DNA of 64,000 nt from Bradyrhizobium diazoefficiens (GTDB lineage: Bacteria; Pseudomonadota; Alphaproteobacteria; Rhizobiales; Xanthobacteraceae), in contig NZ_CP067100.1 of the NCBI RefSeq assembly GCF_016616235.1, positions 1,857,001 to 1,921,000 on the forward strand, read 5' to 3'. The translations under genes were made by a program, and so were the position numbers. The stretch's first letter is position 1, and the number at the start of each line of letters is the position of its first letter. Shown piece by piece: positions 8,538-17,423 of the stretch. The notes under the pieces were generated by a model. That model was not told where the DNA came from and did not search any database. It was given only the letters and a program-made list of their open reading frames with translations.

Positions 8538-10148
8538 TCATTTCGCGGGTTCGGTCAGCCATTGGCGGATGATGGCGACGGTTTCATTGGGGTTGCGCTC
8601 GGCGAGCTCGCCGACGCGGTGCACGGACTGGGCGTGGACCTGGCCCTGGATGGTGGCGACGTCGATCGCGCTGGCGGCGCCGCTGGGCAGCAGCGGCTGG
8701 GCGGCTGGCGCGGCTTCCTCCGAAGCGGCCGGCCCGGCGAGGACGCCGGAGATGGCGGCGGCCACCTCGTCGGACGCGAGGATGCGCTTGACCAGCGGGC
8801 GGACCACCATGAACAGCACGATCAGGCCGAGCAGCATCATCACGCCGAGCTCGACGAAGTACATGACGTCGTCCTTGGTGAACTGGAGCATGCCGAGGAA
8901 GCCGTTAGGCTCGGCGATCGGGGCGGTGGAGGGCGCGTCGGCAAAGCGCAGATTGACGACCTCGACCTGGTCGCCGCGCTTCTGGTCAAAGCCGATCGCC
9001 GAGCGCACCAGCGCGGCGATGCGGTCGAGCTGTTCCTTGGTGCGGTCCTGATAGGCCAGCTCGCCCTTGTCGTTCTTGGAATAGATGCCGTCCACCAGCA
9101 CCGCGACCGAGATGCGGTTGACCCGGCCGGCCTCGGTCACCTCGGTCTTGGTGGTGCGGGAGATCTCGTAATTGTTGGTCTCTTCGGTCTTCTTGCTCTG
9201 GTCCTTGGCCGCGACGCCGTTGTTCTGCTGGTTGCCGGGGAGCTCGTTGTTGACGGTGACCTGGCCGTTGTTGTCGGCGGTCATGCTCTGCTCTTCGCGG
9301 GTCTGGCTGGAGCGCAGCACGCGGCCCTCGGGATCGTACTTGTCCGAGGTCTGGGTCACCTTGTTGAAGTCGAAATCGGCCGAGAGCTGGACGCGGGCGC
9401 GGCCCGAGCCGACCACTGAGGAGACGATGTCCTCGACCTGCTTGCGCATCCGCTTCTCGAAGGCGATGCGGCGCTCGTCGCCGACGGCCTGTTCCGGATC
9501 GGTCGCGGCGCCGTCGGCGAGCAGCTGGCCGGCCTCGTCGACGATCGAGACGCGCTGCGGCTTCAGCCCGTTCACGGCGGAGGCGACGAGGTGGCGGATG
9601 GCGCGGATCTGCGGGGCCTCGAGCGAGCCGCGGACGCGGACCACGATCGACGCCGACGGCTCCGGCGCCTCGCGCGAGAACAGCGGGCGCTCGGGCAGTA
9701 CGAGATGGACGCGGGCGGCCTGGATGCGGTCGATGGCGCGGATGGTGCGGGCGAGCTCGCCTTCCAGCGCGCGCAGATGATTGATATTCTGGACAAAGGA
9801 GGTGGTGCCGAGCGCGTCCGATTTGTCGAACACCTCGTAGCCGACGCCGCCGCCCTTGGGCAGGCCGCCCTCGGCGAGCTTCATGCGCAGCCGGGTGACC
9901 TTGTCCTTGGGCGCCATGATGATGGAGCCCTCGTTGCGGATTTCGTACTGGATTCCCTGGCGTTCCAGGTCCTTGATGATGCTGGAGGAATCCTCGACCG
10001 ACAGATCCGTGAACAACGTGGTCATCTGCGGCGTGGTGACGCGCATGATGACGAAGGCGAAGAAGCCGATGAGCGCGGCGGTGACCGCGATCATCGCCCC
10101 GAACCGGGCGGCGCCGATACCTTTTAAGAAGTCCGCAAGACCTTGCAA
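8538..10148 (-). CDS. fliF: flagellar MS-ring protein FliF
   Basis: A 536-residue inner-membrane protein forming the MS ring on which the basal body is built. A first membrane segment (FGAMIAVTAALIGFFAFVIM) follows the start, then the YscJ/FliF ring domains with LPERPLFSREAPEPSASIVV, a variable middle rich in Asn/Glu/Lys, and a second membrane segment (VELGVMMLLGLIVLFMVV) before the FliG-binding tail. I chose the TTG at 10148 because the product then begins LQGLADFLKGIG, the usual family start. The frame also stays open to 10196. It heads the fliF-fliG-fliH-fliN-flbD operon. Confidence 0.92.
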   Translation of the reverse strand: MQGLADFLKGIGAARFGAMIAVTAALIGFFAFVIMRVTTPQMTTLFTDLSVEDSSSIIKDLERQGIQYEIRNEGSIIMAPKDKVTRLRMKLAEGGLPKGGGVGYEVFDKSDALGTTSFVQNINHLRALEGELARTIRAIDRIQAARVHLVLPERPLFSREAPEPSASIVVRVRGSLEAPQIRAIRHLVASAVNGLKPQRVSIVDEAGQLLADGAATDPEQAVGDERRIAFEKRMRKQVEDIVSSVVGSGRARVQLSADFDFNKVTQTSDKYDPEGRVLRSSQTREEQSMTADNNGQVTVNNELPGNQQNNGVAAKDQSKKTEETNNYEISRTTKTEVTEAGRVNRISVAVLVDGIYSKNDKGELAYQDRTKEQLDRIAALVRSAIGFDQKRGDQVEVVNLRFADAPSTAPIAEPNGFLGMLQFTKDDVMYFVELGVMMLLGLIVLFMVVRPLVKRILASDEVAAAISGVLAGPAASEEAAPAAQPLLPSGAASAIDVATIQGQVHAQSVHRVGELAERNPNETVAIIRQWLTEPAK

Positions 10149-10221
10149 GCAACCGCCCCGAAGCTTCGACCCGCAACTGAGCGGCCGACTGGGCAATTAT
10201 TGCCTAGGTGATGGTTTCGAT

Positions 10222-10239
10222 ATGGTTAACGAAGGTTAA
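10222..10239 (-). promoter_or_regulatory. CtrA-like site upstream of fliF
   Basis: On the minus strand an exact TTAACCAT half-site is preceded by a second TTAA six bases away (TTAA-N6-TTAA). The Caulobacter full-site consensus has a spacing of seven. It lies about 75-90 bp before the fliF start, and the CtrA inhibitor gene sciP is the next gene upstream. Confidence 0.5.
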
Positions 10240-10246
10240 GAGGTGG

Positions 10247-10262
10247 GACAAAAGTCGCGCCA
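10247..10262 (-). promoter_or_regulatory. possible sigma-54 -24/-12 element upstream of fliF
   Basis: The minus strand reads TGGCGCGACTTTTGTC against the consensus TGGCACG-N4-TTGCW. The -24 GG is kept, but the -12 GC is changed to GT, so activity is doubtful. Spacing to the fliF start would give a leader of about 90 bases. Confidence 0.3.
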
Positions 10263-10274
10263 AAAGCCAACATG

Positions 10275-10308
10275 AAAAAAATCGGCCTCGCAGGGCGAGG
10301 CCGATTTT
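10275..10308 (-). terminator. rho-independent terminator after sciP
   Basis: Minus strand: stem ATCGGCCTCG / CGAGGCCGAT with a 5-base loop followed by a run of six T. It separates sciP from fliF transcription. Confidence 0.8.
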
Positions 10309-10336
10309 CGTCAAAAGCCGCAGATTTCCGAATCGC

Positions 10337-10612
10337 TTACTGGCGATATTGCTGGATGCGGGTGGTGCGAAGACCCGCCAGACCGTGCTGGTCGATGGAA
10401 AACTGCCAGGAGAGGAATTCGTCGACCGTCAGGGTATAACGGCTGCAGGCCTCCTCGAGGGAGAGAAGTCCGCCACGGACGGCGGCGACGACTTCAGCCT
10501 TGCGGCGGATGACCCAGCGTTTGGTGCCGGGTGCGGGCAGGTCTGCAATCGTCAGCGGACTGCCGTCCGGCCCGATGACGTATTTTACCCTCGGGCGATG
10601 GGGTTCTGTCAT
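10337..10612 (-). CDS. sciP: CtrA inhibitor SciP (DUF1153)
   Basis: A 91-residue helix-turn-helix protein, the same size as Caulobacter SciP. The core VKYVIGPDGSPLTIADLP, then KRWVIRRKAEVVAAVRGGLL and the helix region LEEACSRYTLTVDEFLSWQ, is highly characteristic. SciP binds CtrA at promoters and blocks recruitment of RNA polymerase, tuning cell-cycle and flagellar gene expression. I start it at the ATG at 10612 (MTEPHRPRVKY); a TTG 21 bases earlier would add seven unlikely residues. Its place between fliF and flgD fits control of flagellar genes. Confidence 0.9.
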   Translation of the reverse strand: MTEPHRPRVKYVIGPDGSPLTIADLPAPGTKRWVIRRKAEVVAAVRGGLLSLEEACSRYTLTVDEFLSWQFSIDQHGLAGLRTTRIQQYRQ

Positions 10613-10811
10613 GGCGTACTCACAAACTCTCAACCACTGAACTCACGCGGTAACCCTACGCGCGGCGGCTTAAAAATCCGCTAAGCCTAAGGCTTCAATA
10701 CAATTCTCGTTGAAACCGGCTGGAACGCCGCCGGCCCGGGAGCCGAAACGCGGTTTTCGGCTGGCCAGGCGGGACAGAAGGTAAATACTTTACTAATGCC
10801 GAATGACTTTT

Positions 10812-10832
10812 GCGGGCTCGGCGCGAGCCCGC
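10812..10832 (-). terminator. GC-rich hairpin after flgD
   Basis: An 8-base perfect stem (GCGGGCTC / GAGCCCGC) with a 5-base loop lies about 45 bp past the flgD stop. No T-run follows on the minus strand, so it may be a weak or factor-dependent terminator. Confidence 0.35.
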
Positions 10833-10876
10833 AACTCTGATCCACGTTTGCCGCCGGGGAGAGGTGGAGCGCGCGA

Positions 10877-11584
10877 TCAATTGCTGCTGGTGGCGATGAT
10901 GCTCTTGACCTGGCTCAGCGTGTAGCTGTTGCCGTCAATCGAGAGCAGCGGCGGCGACTGGGTCAGGTCGACCGACGACACCACGCCCTGCACCTGCGCG
11001 GCGATGCCGACATTGTTGCCCCCGGCGTCCTTGCCGGTGGCCGAGATGGTGTACTTGCCGTCGGGCCATTGCATGCCGTCATTGCCCTGGCCGTTCCAGG
11101 TGAAGGGAATGTCGGTGCCGGCGGCGGCGGTGTATTTGCCGGTGAACACGGTCTGGCCGCTCGAATTGGCGATGGAGATGTCGACGGTCGCATCGCTGGG
11201 CACGTTGAGGTGCCAGGTCGCCGACGACTTCGTCATGCTCGCGGTCGAGCCGTCGACCAGCGCGGTCTTGCCGACGAAGCCCAGCGCCTGGGTCGCCTGC
11301 GTGGTCTGCTGCAGCGTCACGAGCTGGGCCAGCGAATCGTTGGTCTTGAGCTGCTGCTCGACGCCGGCGAACTGCACCAGCTGCTGGGTGAACTGGTTGG
11401 TGTCGAGCGGATCGAGCGGGTTCTGATTCTGCAGTTGCGTCGTCAGCAGGGTCAGGAAGGTCTGGAAATTGCCGGCGAGCGTCGATCCCGTGGACGAGCT
11501 CAACGAGTTCGACGAGGAGGATTTCGGGATGTCGGTCGTCCCGGAGACGACCGACGGCGCGGTGGCGGCATTCGTGGTGGTCAT
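10877..11584 (-). CDS. flgD: flagellar hook assembly protein FlgD
   Basis: A 235-residue hook cap scaffold needed for FlgE polymerisation. The N-terminal FlgD signature FLTLLTTQLQNQNPLDPLDT, then NQFTQQLVQFAGVEQQ, is clear. It is preceded by a Ser/Thr/Ala-rich export segment, and an Ig/FNIII-like and tudor-like C-terminal half follows (WNGQGNDGMQWPDGKYTISA). It is exported by the flagellar type III system. AGGAG lies 9 bases before the ATG, and fliK ends 13 bp upstream, so the two are co-transcribed. Confidence 0.93.
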   Translation of the reverse strand: MTTTNAATAPSVVSGTTDIPKSSSSNSLSSSTGSTLAGNFQTFLTLLTTQLQNQNPLDPLDTNQFTQQLVQFAGVEQQLKTNDSLAQLVTLQQTTQATQALGFVGKTALVDGSTASMTKSSATWHLNVPSDATVDISIANSSGQTVFTGKYTAAAGTDIPFTWNGQGNDGMQWPDGKYTISATGKDAGGNNVGIAAQVQGVVSSVDLTQSPPLLSIDGNSYTLSQVKSIIATSSN

Positions 11585-11597
11585 GATCGAATACTCC

Positions 11598-13205
11598 TCA
11601 CACTCTGATGTCGACGCCGCTGCTCGATCCGAGCATGCGACCGTAGCCGCGTCCGATCGGCGCAGCGGTCACGGTTTCGTCCTCGCTGACGATCAGCCGG
11701 CGGGCATTGCCGTCATTGTCGTTGTTCTGGCCGGACTGCTGGCCAGATGAATTCTGGTCGCGCAGGCTGAAGGACAGTCCGTTGCTGCCGGTCTTGAAGC
11801 CGGCATCGTCGAGCGCGCGCTGCAATTGCGGCGCGTCCTGCTTCAGCATCGCCAGCGTCTCCGGCTTCTCCACCGTGAGATGAGAGCTGACCTGTCCGTT
11901 GCGGTCGACATTGATGCGCACGTCGATGCGGCCGAGCTCGACCGGATCGAGGCTGATGTCAAAGCGAGTCTTGCCGGCGCGCGCGGCCGCCGCAATCTCG
12001 ATCGGGACGGCGTTGAGCGGCACGGCGCCGTTGGTAGCCGCGGTCGCGGTCAGCGTCGCGGTCGAGGCGGTGGCCGCCGACGTCGTATTGGTCACGGGCG
12101 CCTGGATCGCGGATGCGGCTTGCGCGCTGGTGTCCGTCGTGGTGGGCGCGGGGCCCTGCGTGCCGGCATGGGCGTGCATGGTCGGGGTGGCGGGCACAGC
12201 GTCAGTGGCGCCGGCCTTCGCATCGGCCTTTGCGTCGGTAGCGGCGGCCTCGGCTTGCGGCTTGGCGGCCTGGGCATGCGCGGCGTTGGTGGTTGTCGTA
12301 TTCGCCGGAGGCTGCGTGGCGGCGTTCGCCTTGCCCGTATTCTGGCCGATATCGGAGACGTCGGTCTGGCTTTGCGTGGTGACGGCGGCCTTGAACGAGG
12401 TTTTGGGCGTGCCGAGATCGGCTGCGGCGATCAGTCCGCCGCTGGTCTTGGCATCGGTCGCGGCTCCGTCGGTGGTACCGGTCGCGGCATCGCCCAGCGT
12501 TGCCGTGGTGTCGGCATCGACCTTGGCGCCGGCGGTTTTGGCGCTCTTGTCGCCCGGCGTTGCCGTATCCGTCTTGGTGCCCGCGATCTGCGCCGCCGTG
12601 GAGGCGCTGGCGGCAAGGCCGGCGGCGGCGATCGTCAGCGGCGAGGCGGCGGCATCGGAGGCCGGGCCCGCAGCTGGGGTCGGATCGACCGGGACGGCAA
12701 CAGGAATCACATTCGGATCGGGCACGGCCGTTTGCGTCGCGTCGGTTTGCACGGTCGCTGCGGCATCAACGGCGGCGGCGAGCCCGTCGGTGCCGTCGGC
12801 CTTATCGCTCTTCGTCTCGTCGGACTTGTCCGCCGGTTTAGCCTCGGAGGTCTCGGCCTTGTCCTTGGCTTTGCCGGCCTTGTCCGCCGCCTTGGTCGGA
12901 TCGTTGACCGGATCGGCGACCGTGTCGCTGGCGGTCGCGGAATTATCGGTGTCGCCGCTCGGCTTGCTCTGCGAGGGCTGGTCGGTCGCGGACGTGTCGC
13001 GCGAGCTCCGGTCGGAGGCGGAGGACGACGAGTCGGTCCGGCGGGTGTCCTGCGCCGGCGCGCTGTTGCTGATGGCCTGGGTGTTGCTGTCCACCAGCGA
13101 GCCGAAGGAGTCTGACGTGTCCTTGCTGCTCTGCGACTTCGCAGGCTTTTGCTGCGCGCTCGGAACTTGCACGCTGGCGGCTACATCTGACGTCCGACCG
13201 ACCAC
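11598..13205 (-). CDS. fliK: flagellar hook-length control protein FliK
   Basis: A 535-residue protein with a long Ala/Thr/Asp/Lys-rich low-complexity N-terminal part (about 1-380) and a conserved C-terminal hook-length domain containing RFDISLDPVELGRIDVRINV and the segment HLTVEKPETLAMLKQDAPQL. FliK measures the hook and switches export specificity. The low-complexity region is expected for the molecular ruler. I keep the GTG start at 13205, which has AAGGGG at a suitable distance; no ATG is nearby. It is the upstream gene of the fliK-flgD pair. Confidence 0.88.
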   Translation of the reverse strand: MVGRTSDVAASVQVPSAQQKPAKSQSSKDTSDSFGSLVDSNTQAISNSAPAQDTRRTDSSSSASDRSSRDTSATDQPSQSKPSGDTDNSATASDTVADPVNDPTKAADKAGKAKDKAETSEAKPADKSDETKSDKADGTDGLAAAVDAAATVQTDATQTAVPDPNVIPVAVPVDPTPAAGPASDAAASPLTIAAAGLAASASTAAQIAGTKTDTATPGDKSAKTAGAKVDADTTATLGDAATGTTDGAATDAKTSGGLIAAADLGTPKTSFKAAVTTQSQTDVSDIGQNTGKANAATQPPANTTTTNAAHAQAAKPQAEAAATDAKADAKAGATDAVPATPTMHAHAGTQGPAPTTTDTSAQAASAIQAPVTNTTSAATASTATLTATAATNGAVPLNAVPIEIAAAARAGKTRFDISLDPVELGRIDVRINVDRNGQVSSHLTVEKPETLAMLKQDAPQLQRALDDAGFKTGSNGLSFSLRDQNSSGQQSGQNNDNDGNARRLIVSEDETVTAAPIGRGYGRMLGSSSGVDIRV

Positions 13206-13487
13206 AGGCGACCCCTTGGCAACATCTTCGGCCTAAGAGGTAGCAAGGAGCGGGCCAGCTCCCGGGAATGAATTTTAGATAATAAAATCAATAGCTTGAT
13301 AAATAGTGCGGCCTGCACGCAACGCATCCAGCCTCGTCATTTCTGCCGCCCCGGCAAGAATTGCCTTGAGCCTGTGGCCGGCGTGATTGCTTCACCGGAA
13401 GGCCGCCTATATTAAGGAGGCAGCTCTCAGCCGCTTTCGACCGGGCAAGCCGTGCCCTTCGGGAACCAGGGTTCCCGGGGATCGCCG

Positions 13488-14729
13488 ATGTCCCGGTTGG
13501 AAGCATTATTCGCGGATCGCGAACGCCGCCGTCACAACTTTAAAGCCATGCTCAACAGTCTGGATCTCGAAGGCCGTCCTGAGGATACCAGGGTCGTCGT
13601 TGCCATGTCGGGCGGCGTCGATTCCTCGACGACGGCTGCGCTGCTGAAGGCTGAGCGCTATGACGTCGTCGGCATCACGCTGCAGCTCTACGACCATGGC
13701 GCGGCAACGCATCGCAAGGGCGCCTGCTGCGCCGGTCAGGACATCCACGACGCCCGCGATGTCGCGGCCAAGCTTGGCATTCCCCATTATGTGCTCGACT
13801 ACGAGGACCGCTTCCGCGAGTCCGTCATCGACAATTTTGCCGACAGCTACGCGCTCGGCGAGACGCCGGTGCCGTGCATCGAGTGCAACCGCTCGGTCAA
13901 GTTCCGTGACCTGCTCAAGACCGCGCGCGAGCTGGGCGCGCAGGCGCTCGCCACCGGCCATTACATCGCCTCGCGTCGCCAGGGCGACGGCTCGCGTGCG
14001 CTGGTCTGCGCCGCCGACAGCGACCGCGACCAGAGCTACTTCCTGTTCGCGACCACGCAGGAGCAGCTCGACTTCCTTCGCTTCCCGCTCGGCGACATGA
14101 CCAAGCCCGAGACGCGCGAGCTCGCGCGGCGCTTTGGCCTTGCCGTGGCCGACAAGCATGACAGCCAGGACATCTGCTTCGTGCCGACAGGTCGCTACAC
14201 CGACATCATCACGCGCCTGCGTCCGAACGCGATGGATCCCGGCGACATCGTCGATCTCGATGGGCGCGTGCTCGGCCGGCACAACGGCATCGCCAATTTC
14301 ACCGTCGGCCAGCGCCGCGGCCTCGGCATCGCGGCTCACGCGCCGCTGTTCGTGGTGCGGCTGGATGCCCCGAGTCGCCGCGTCGTCGTCGGCCCGCGCG
14401 ATGCCTTGAAGATGCACCGCATCAGCTTGCGCGATGTCAATTGGATCGGCGGCGGCGACATCGATCGCGCGATTGGCTCTGGTCTCGAGCTGTTCGTGCG
14501 CGTGCGCTCGACCCGCGCGCCCCAGCCGGCCTGGCTGCGCGGCGGAGGCGGCCATTACGAGGTCGAGCTCGTCGCCGGCGAGGAGGGCGTCTCGCCGGGA
14601 CAAGCCTGCGTATTCTACGATGCACCTGGGGGTCAGGCCCGCGTGCTCGGCGGCGGCTTTATCCAGAGCGCTGCTGCGAAGATCGCGAGCAACGCAGCGA
14701 GGCCGCTGGTGGAAGCGGTGCGCGGCTAG
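13488..14729 (+). CDS. mnmA: tRNA-specific 2-thiouridylase MnmA
   Basis: A 413-residue enzyme that makes s2U34 in tRNA-Lys, -Glu and -Gln with sulfur from a relay or desulfurase. The PP-loop SGGVDSS near the N terminus, the catalytic Cys of PVPCIECN and the second Cys of [10 protein letters not shown] are all present, followed by the family's barrel domains. ATG at 13488 has GGGGA at good distance; starts at 13452 and at 13548 ([10 protein letters not shown], the commonest database-style start) are alternatives. It is a single gene, diverging from fliK-flgD across a 280 bp gap in which I see no further gene. Confidence 0.95.
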   Translation: MSRLEALFADRERRRHNFKAMLNSLDLEGRPEDTRVVVAMSGGVDSSTTAALLKAERYDVVGITLQLYDHGAATHRKGACCAGQDIHDARDVAAKLGIPHYVLDYEDRFRESVIDNFADSYALGETPVPCIECNRSVKFRDLLKTARELGAQALATGHYIASRRQGDGSRALVCAADSDRDQSYFLFATTQEQLDFLRFPLGDMTKPETRELARRFGLAVADKHDSQDICFVPTGRYTDIITRLRPNAMDPGDIVDLDGRVLGRHNGIANFTVGQRRGLGIAAHAPLFVVRLDAPSRRVVVGPRDALKMHRISLRDVNWIGGGDIDRAIGSGLELFVRVRSTRAPQPAWLRGGGGHYEVELVAGEEGVSPGQACVFYDAPGGQARVLGGGFIQSAAAKIASNAARPLVEAVRG

Positions 14730-14784
14730 TCATCATGAGATCGGAACGCACTCTCGCGACACCGGAAGTGCGCCCCCTCTCCCG

Positions 14785-15998
14785 CCTGCGAGAGCTTTGC
14801 ATAAAGCACGAGTCTGGGATTCTCTCTGGCTTGAGGGGAAAGGGGCTGGGATGGCATATCGTCAGGTTGGACAACCGAGCTTCGCGGACGCGCTGGTGTC
14901 GCGGCGAGGAAAAGGGAGCCCGGTGCTGAGGCGGATTGGCGAACTGGTGGATTGGGAGGCAGTGGAGCGCGTGCTGGGCGGCCTGCCGGAACCGGAGCGG
15001 GGCGCGCCGGCCTATCCACGGCTGGTGATGTTCAAGGCGCTGCTGCTGCAGCAATGGTACGGGCTGTCCGATCCGGAGCTTGAAGAGGCGCTTGATGATC
15101 GGGCCTCGTTCCGCGATTTCTGCGGCTTTGTGCTGGGCGACGAGACCCCCGACCATGCAACGATCTGGCGCTTCCGGGAGGCTTTGCAGCGGGCCGGCCT
15201 GGACGAGACGCTGTTCAGTGAGATCTTGCGCCAGATTGAGGCGCATGGGCTGGTGGTGCGGCGGGGCACGCTGATCGACGCGAGTCTGATTCCGGCGGCG
15301 GTGAAGCCGCCGAAGCCGCCAGAGGATCCGCAACCGCCCGGCCCGGACGGCCTGGCGCCGAGCAAACTGGTCAACAGCAAGCGCGATCCTGACGCGCGCT
15401 GGACCAAGAAGGGCGGCAAACGATACTTCGGCTACAAGGCACATGTGGGCATCGACCAGGGCTCGGCGATCATCCGCCGCAGCAAGCTGACCGATGCTGC
15501 GGTCAACGACACGGTGCCCGCCGACGAGTTGATCTGCGGTGATGAGAAGGCGGTGTATGCCGACCAGGCCTATGACAAGCACGAGCGCCGCAGCGGCCTT
15601 CGTGCGCGAGGCATCAAGCCGCGGCTGATGTTCCGCCCCAACAAGCATCATCCGCTGACCGAGCGGCAGAAGCGCTTCAACGACGCTGTGGGAAAGCGGC
15701 GCGCGCCGGTCGAGCAGGTCTTCGCCCGCCTCAAGGGCGGCTACCGCTGGGCGCGCGCCCGCTATCTGGGCCTGGCGCGCAACCAGACCCATCTGCGCCT
15801 GATCTGCCTCGCCATGAATCTCAAACGATGGGCGGTGCTGTCTGCTGTGGGAGCTGCAGCATGACCGTCGTCGCCCGAAGCCATCCGTCGGCCACCAAAA
15901 CGCAACCGTTCCATGCCGTGCGCCGTCAGATGCTGCGCAAAAAAAGCCCGGCAGCAGGAACTACCCCCGCACATCCAATTAAGCAAAGCTCTCGCCTG
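14785..15998 (+). mobile_element. IS5-family insertion sequence, 1206 bp, with probable CCTG target duplication
   Basis: Ends read CGAGAGCTTTGCATAA (from 14789) and, inverted, CGAGAGCTTTGCTTAA (ending 15994), 15 of 16 matching. CCTG flanks both ends (14785-14788 and 15995-15998). Outside these are CCCTCTCCCG on the left and CGGGAGAGGG on the right, the two arms of one palindrome. The exact ends are slightly ambiguous because the IR tips and the palindrome arms share bases; CCTG is chosen since IS5 proper makes 4-bp duplications. Confidence 0.8.
14851..15864 (+). CDS. IS5-family transposase
   Basis: A 337-residue DDE transposase with an N-terminal DUF772-like helical domain (LVMFKALLLQQWYGLSDPEL) and an RNase H-fold core. 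Likely catalytic residues are D143 (LIDASLIP), D238 (YADQAYD) and E288 (APVEQVFARLKGG). The ATG at 14851 follows AGGGGCTGGG. The open frame runs upstream into the flanking DNA, but homology begins at MAYRQVGQPSF. Full length with intact terminal repeats, so the element may be active. Confidence 0.93.
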   Translation: MAYRQVGQPSFADALVSRRGKGSPVLRRIGELVDWEAVERVLGGLPEPERGAPAYPRLVMFKALLLQQWYGLSDPELEEALDDRASFRDFCGFVLGDETPDHATIWRFREALQRAGLDETLFSEILRQIEAHGLVVRRGTLIDASLIPAAVKPPKPPEDPQPPGPDGLAPSKLVNSKRDPDARWTKKGGKRYFGYKAHVGIDQGSAIIRRSKLTDAAVNDTVPADELICGDEKAVYADQAYDKHERRSGLRARGIKPRLMFRPNKHHPLTERQKRFNDAVGKRRAPVEQVFARLKGGYRWARARYLGLARNQTHLRLICLAMNLKRWAVLSAVGAAA

Positions 15999-16108
15999 CG
16001 GGAGAGGGTTGGGAGAGGGCTCTCCACCAGCGATATATCGCGAGTGGAGAAAGCCCTCACCCGGCGCTCCGCGCCGACCTCTCCCGCAAGCGCGAGAGGC
16101 GCTACACC
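15999..16108. repeat. dispersed palindromic repeat, right arm and companion
   Basis: Contains GGGAGAGGGTTGGGAGAGGG, then CTCTCCACC..GCGATATATCGCGAGTGGAG, and GCGCTCCGCGCC with further CTCTCCCGC-type arms. A related copy (CTCTCCATTCGCGATATCTC region) lies at 16850-16930, and a third element at 17424-17489. Confidence 0.55.
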
Positions 16109-16175
16109 GCGCGCGGGGCTGACTTCGATCTCACCAATGAATAATACTCTCTAGAGTTTCGCGCAGGGCAGGGGC

Positions 16176-16814
16176 ATGGCAGCAGACATCTCGCGGGCCG
16201 GGGTCGAGAAGGCCTATGGCCGCTGGGCGCCGGTCTACGATCTCGTGTTCGGTAAGGTGTTCGACGCCGGCCGGCAGTCGACCATCGCGGAGGCCGACCG
16301 CATCGGCGGCCGCATCCTCGACGTCGGCGTCGGCACCGGTCTGTCGCTGTCCGACTATGCGCGCACCACAAAGATCTGCGGCGTCGACATCTCCGAGCCG
16401 ATGCTGCGCAAGGCGCAGGCGCGCGTACGCAGCTTGCGTCTCTCCAATGTCGAAGTGCTCTCGGTGATGGACGCGAAAAACCTCGCCTTCCCCGATAGCG
16501 CCTTCGACGCGGTGGTGGCGCAATATGTCATCACCGCCGTGCCTGATCCCGAAGGCACGCTCGACGAGTTCGTGCGCGTGCTCCGGCCCGGCGGCGAATT
16601 GATCCTCGTCAACCACATCGGCGCCGAGAAAGGCCTGCGAAAACTCTCCGAACTCGCCTTCGCTCCGCTCGCACGCCGTCTCGGCTGGCGCCCGGAATTC
16701 CCGTGGCAGCGCCTCCTCGACTGGGCCGCCAGACACGGCGGCGTCACCCTCGCCGAGCGCCGCCCGATGCCGCCAATGGGCCATTTCTCCCTGATCCGCT
16801 ACCGCAAATCATGA
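16176..16814 (+). CDS. pmtA: phosphatidylethanolamine N-methyltransferase (PmtA)
   Basis: A 212-residue class I SAM methyltransferase of the rhizobial/Rhodobacter PmtA type. The conserved opening (YGRWAPVYDLVFGKVF) matches that group, SAM motif I is LDVGVGTGLSLSDY, and post-motif VDISEPMLRKAQ and VLRPGGELILVNH follow. It would methylate phosphatidylethanolamine stepwise toward phosphatidylcholine at the inner membrane. AGGGGC precedes the ATG. It stands alone between repeat elements. The methyltransferase fold is certain; the lipid substrate is inferred from the opening motif. Confidence 0.8.
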   Translation: MAADISRAGVEKAYGRWAPVYDLVFGKVFDAGRQSTIAEADRIGGRILDVGVGTGLSLSDYARTTKICGVDISEPMLRKAQARVRSLRLSNVEVLSVMDAKNLAFPDSAFDAVVAQYVITAVPDPEGTLDEFVRVLRPGGELILVNHIGAEKGLRKLSELAFAPLARRLGWRPEFPWQRLLDWAARHGGVTLAERRPMPPMGHFSLIRYRKS

Positions 16815-16835
16815 TGCGATGAGCCTGGCACGCCG

Positions 16836-16930
16836 CCACGCCAGCAGTGCGCTCCCTTCCACGCGAGCGGGGGAGGGTTGGGGAGAAGGGCTCTCTCCAT
16901 TCGCGATATCTCGCGAGTTGCTCCGCCATT
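16836..16930. repeat. second copy of the dispersed palindromic repeat
   Basis: GAGCGGGGGAGGGTTGGGGA is followed by GGGCTCTCTCCATTCGCGAT and ATCTCGCGAG, closely paralleling the element at 15999-16108. The two copies bracket pmtA. Confidence 0.55.
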
Positions 16931-17054
16931 TGCGAGGAGCCCTTGCGACGAAGCAATCCAGACTGGCTCCCCGGGCGATTCCCAATGACGGCATAACCCG
17001 ATCACATCTCGCGCTCCCCGGGAACATCGCCCGCGGCCGGCGCGTTTCCCACCT

Positions 17055-17411
17055 ATGCGCACGACATCAAACATCATCCTAGCGGGCCTCCTGATCGCCG
17101 CCTTCGGGCCAGCGATCGCGCAGGCCCCGCCCGCCCCGGCGACGCCGCCGCAAGCGACCGCGCCGCCATCCCCGCAACACGCCGCCAACTGCTCGCCGCA
17201 GGACCGCCCGAACCGCCAGGCCGACGGCACCACCACCGGCCAGTCCCGGGAACCGCTCGGCGACAAGCTGGCAAAGTCCGACGGCGTGATCTGCCCACCC
17301 GCCGGCGTCGACCCCGAAATGCACGCCCCAGCGCCGAGCACGGACGGCAGCATGCCCGTGATCCCGCCGCCCGGCAGCCCCGGCGGCGACCAGACGGTCC
17401 GGCCGAAATAA
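17055..17411 (+). CDS. small secreted proline-rich protein, 118 aa
   Basis: Signal peptide MRTTSNIILAGLLIAAFGPA with a probable cut after AIAQ, then a Pro/Ala-rich stretch and a hydrophilic tail with two Cys (ANCSPQ and GVICPP) that could pair in the periplasm. No known domain. It lies downstream of pmtA but is separated by 240 bp of repeat DNA, so it is probably a separate unit. Likely a lineage-specific periplasmic protein. Confidence 0.65.
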   Translation: MRTTSNIILAGLLIAAFGPAIAQAPPAPATPPQATAPPSPQHAANCSPQDRPNRQADGTTTGQSREPLGDKLAKSDGVICPPAGVDPEMHAPAPSTDGSMPVIPPPGSPGGDQTVRPK

Positions 17412-17423
17412 GCCTCTTCCTTC

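Noticed and set aside
4057..9051. Very long open frames on the plus strand opposite the peptidase and flagellar genes
   Set aside because: They are antisense shadows produced by high GC in the third codon position of the leftward genes; they lack ribosome binding sites and family motifs.
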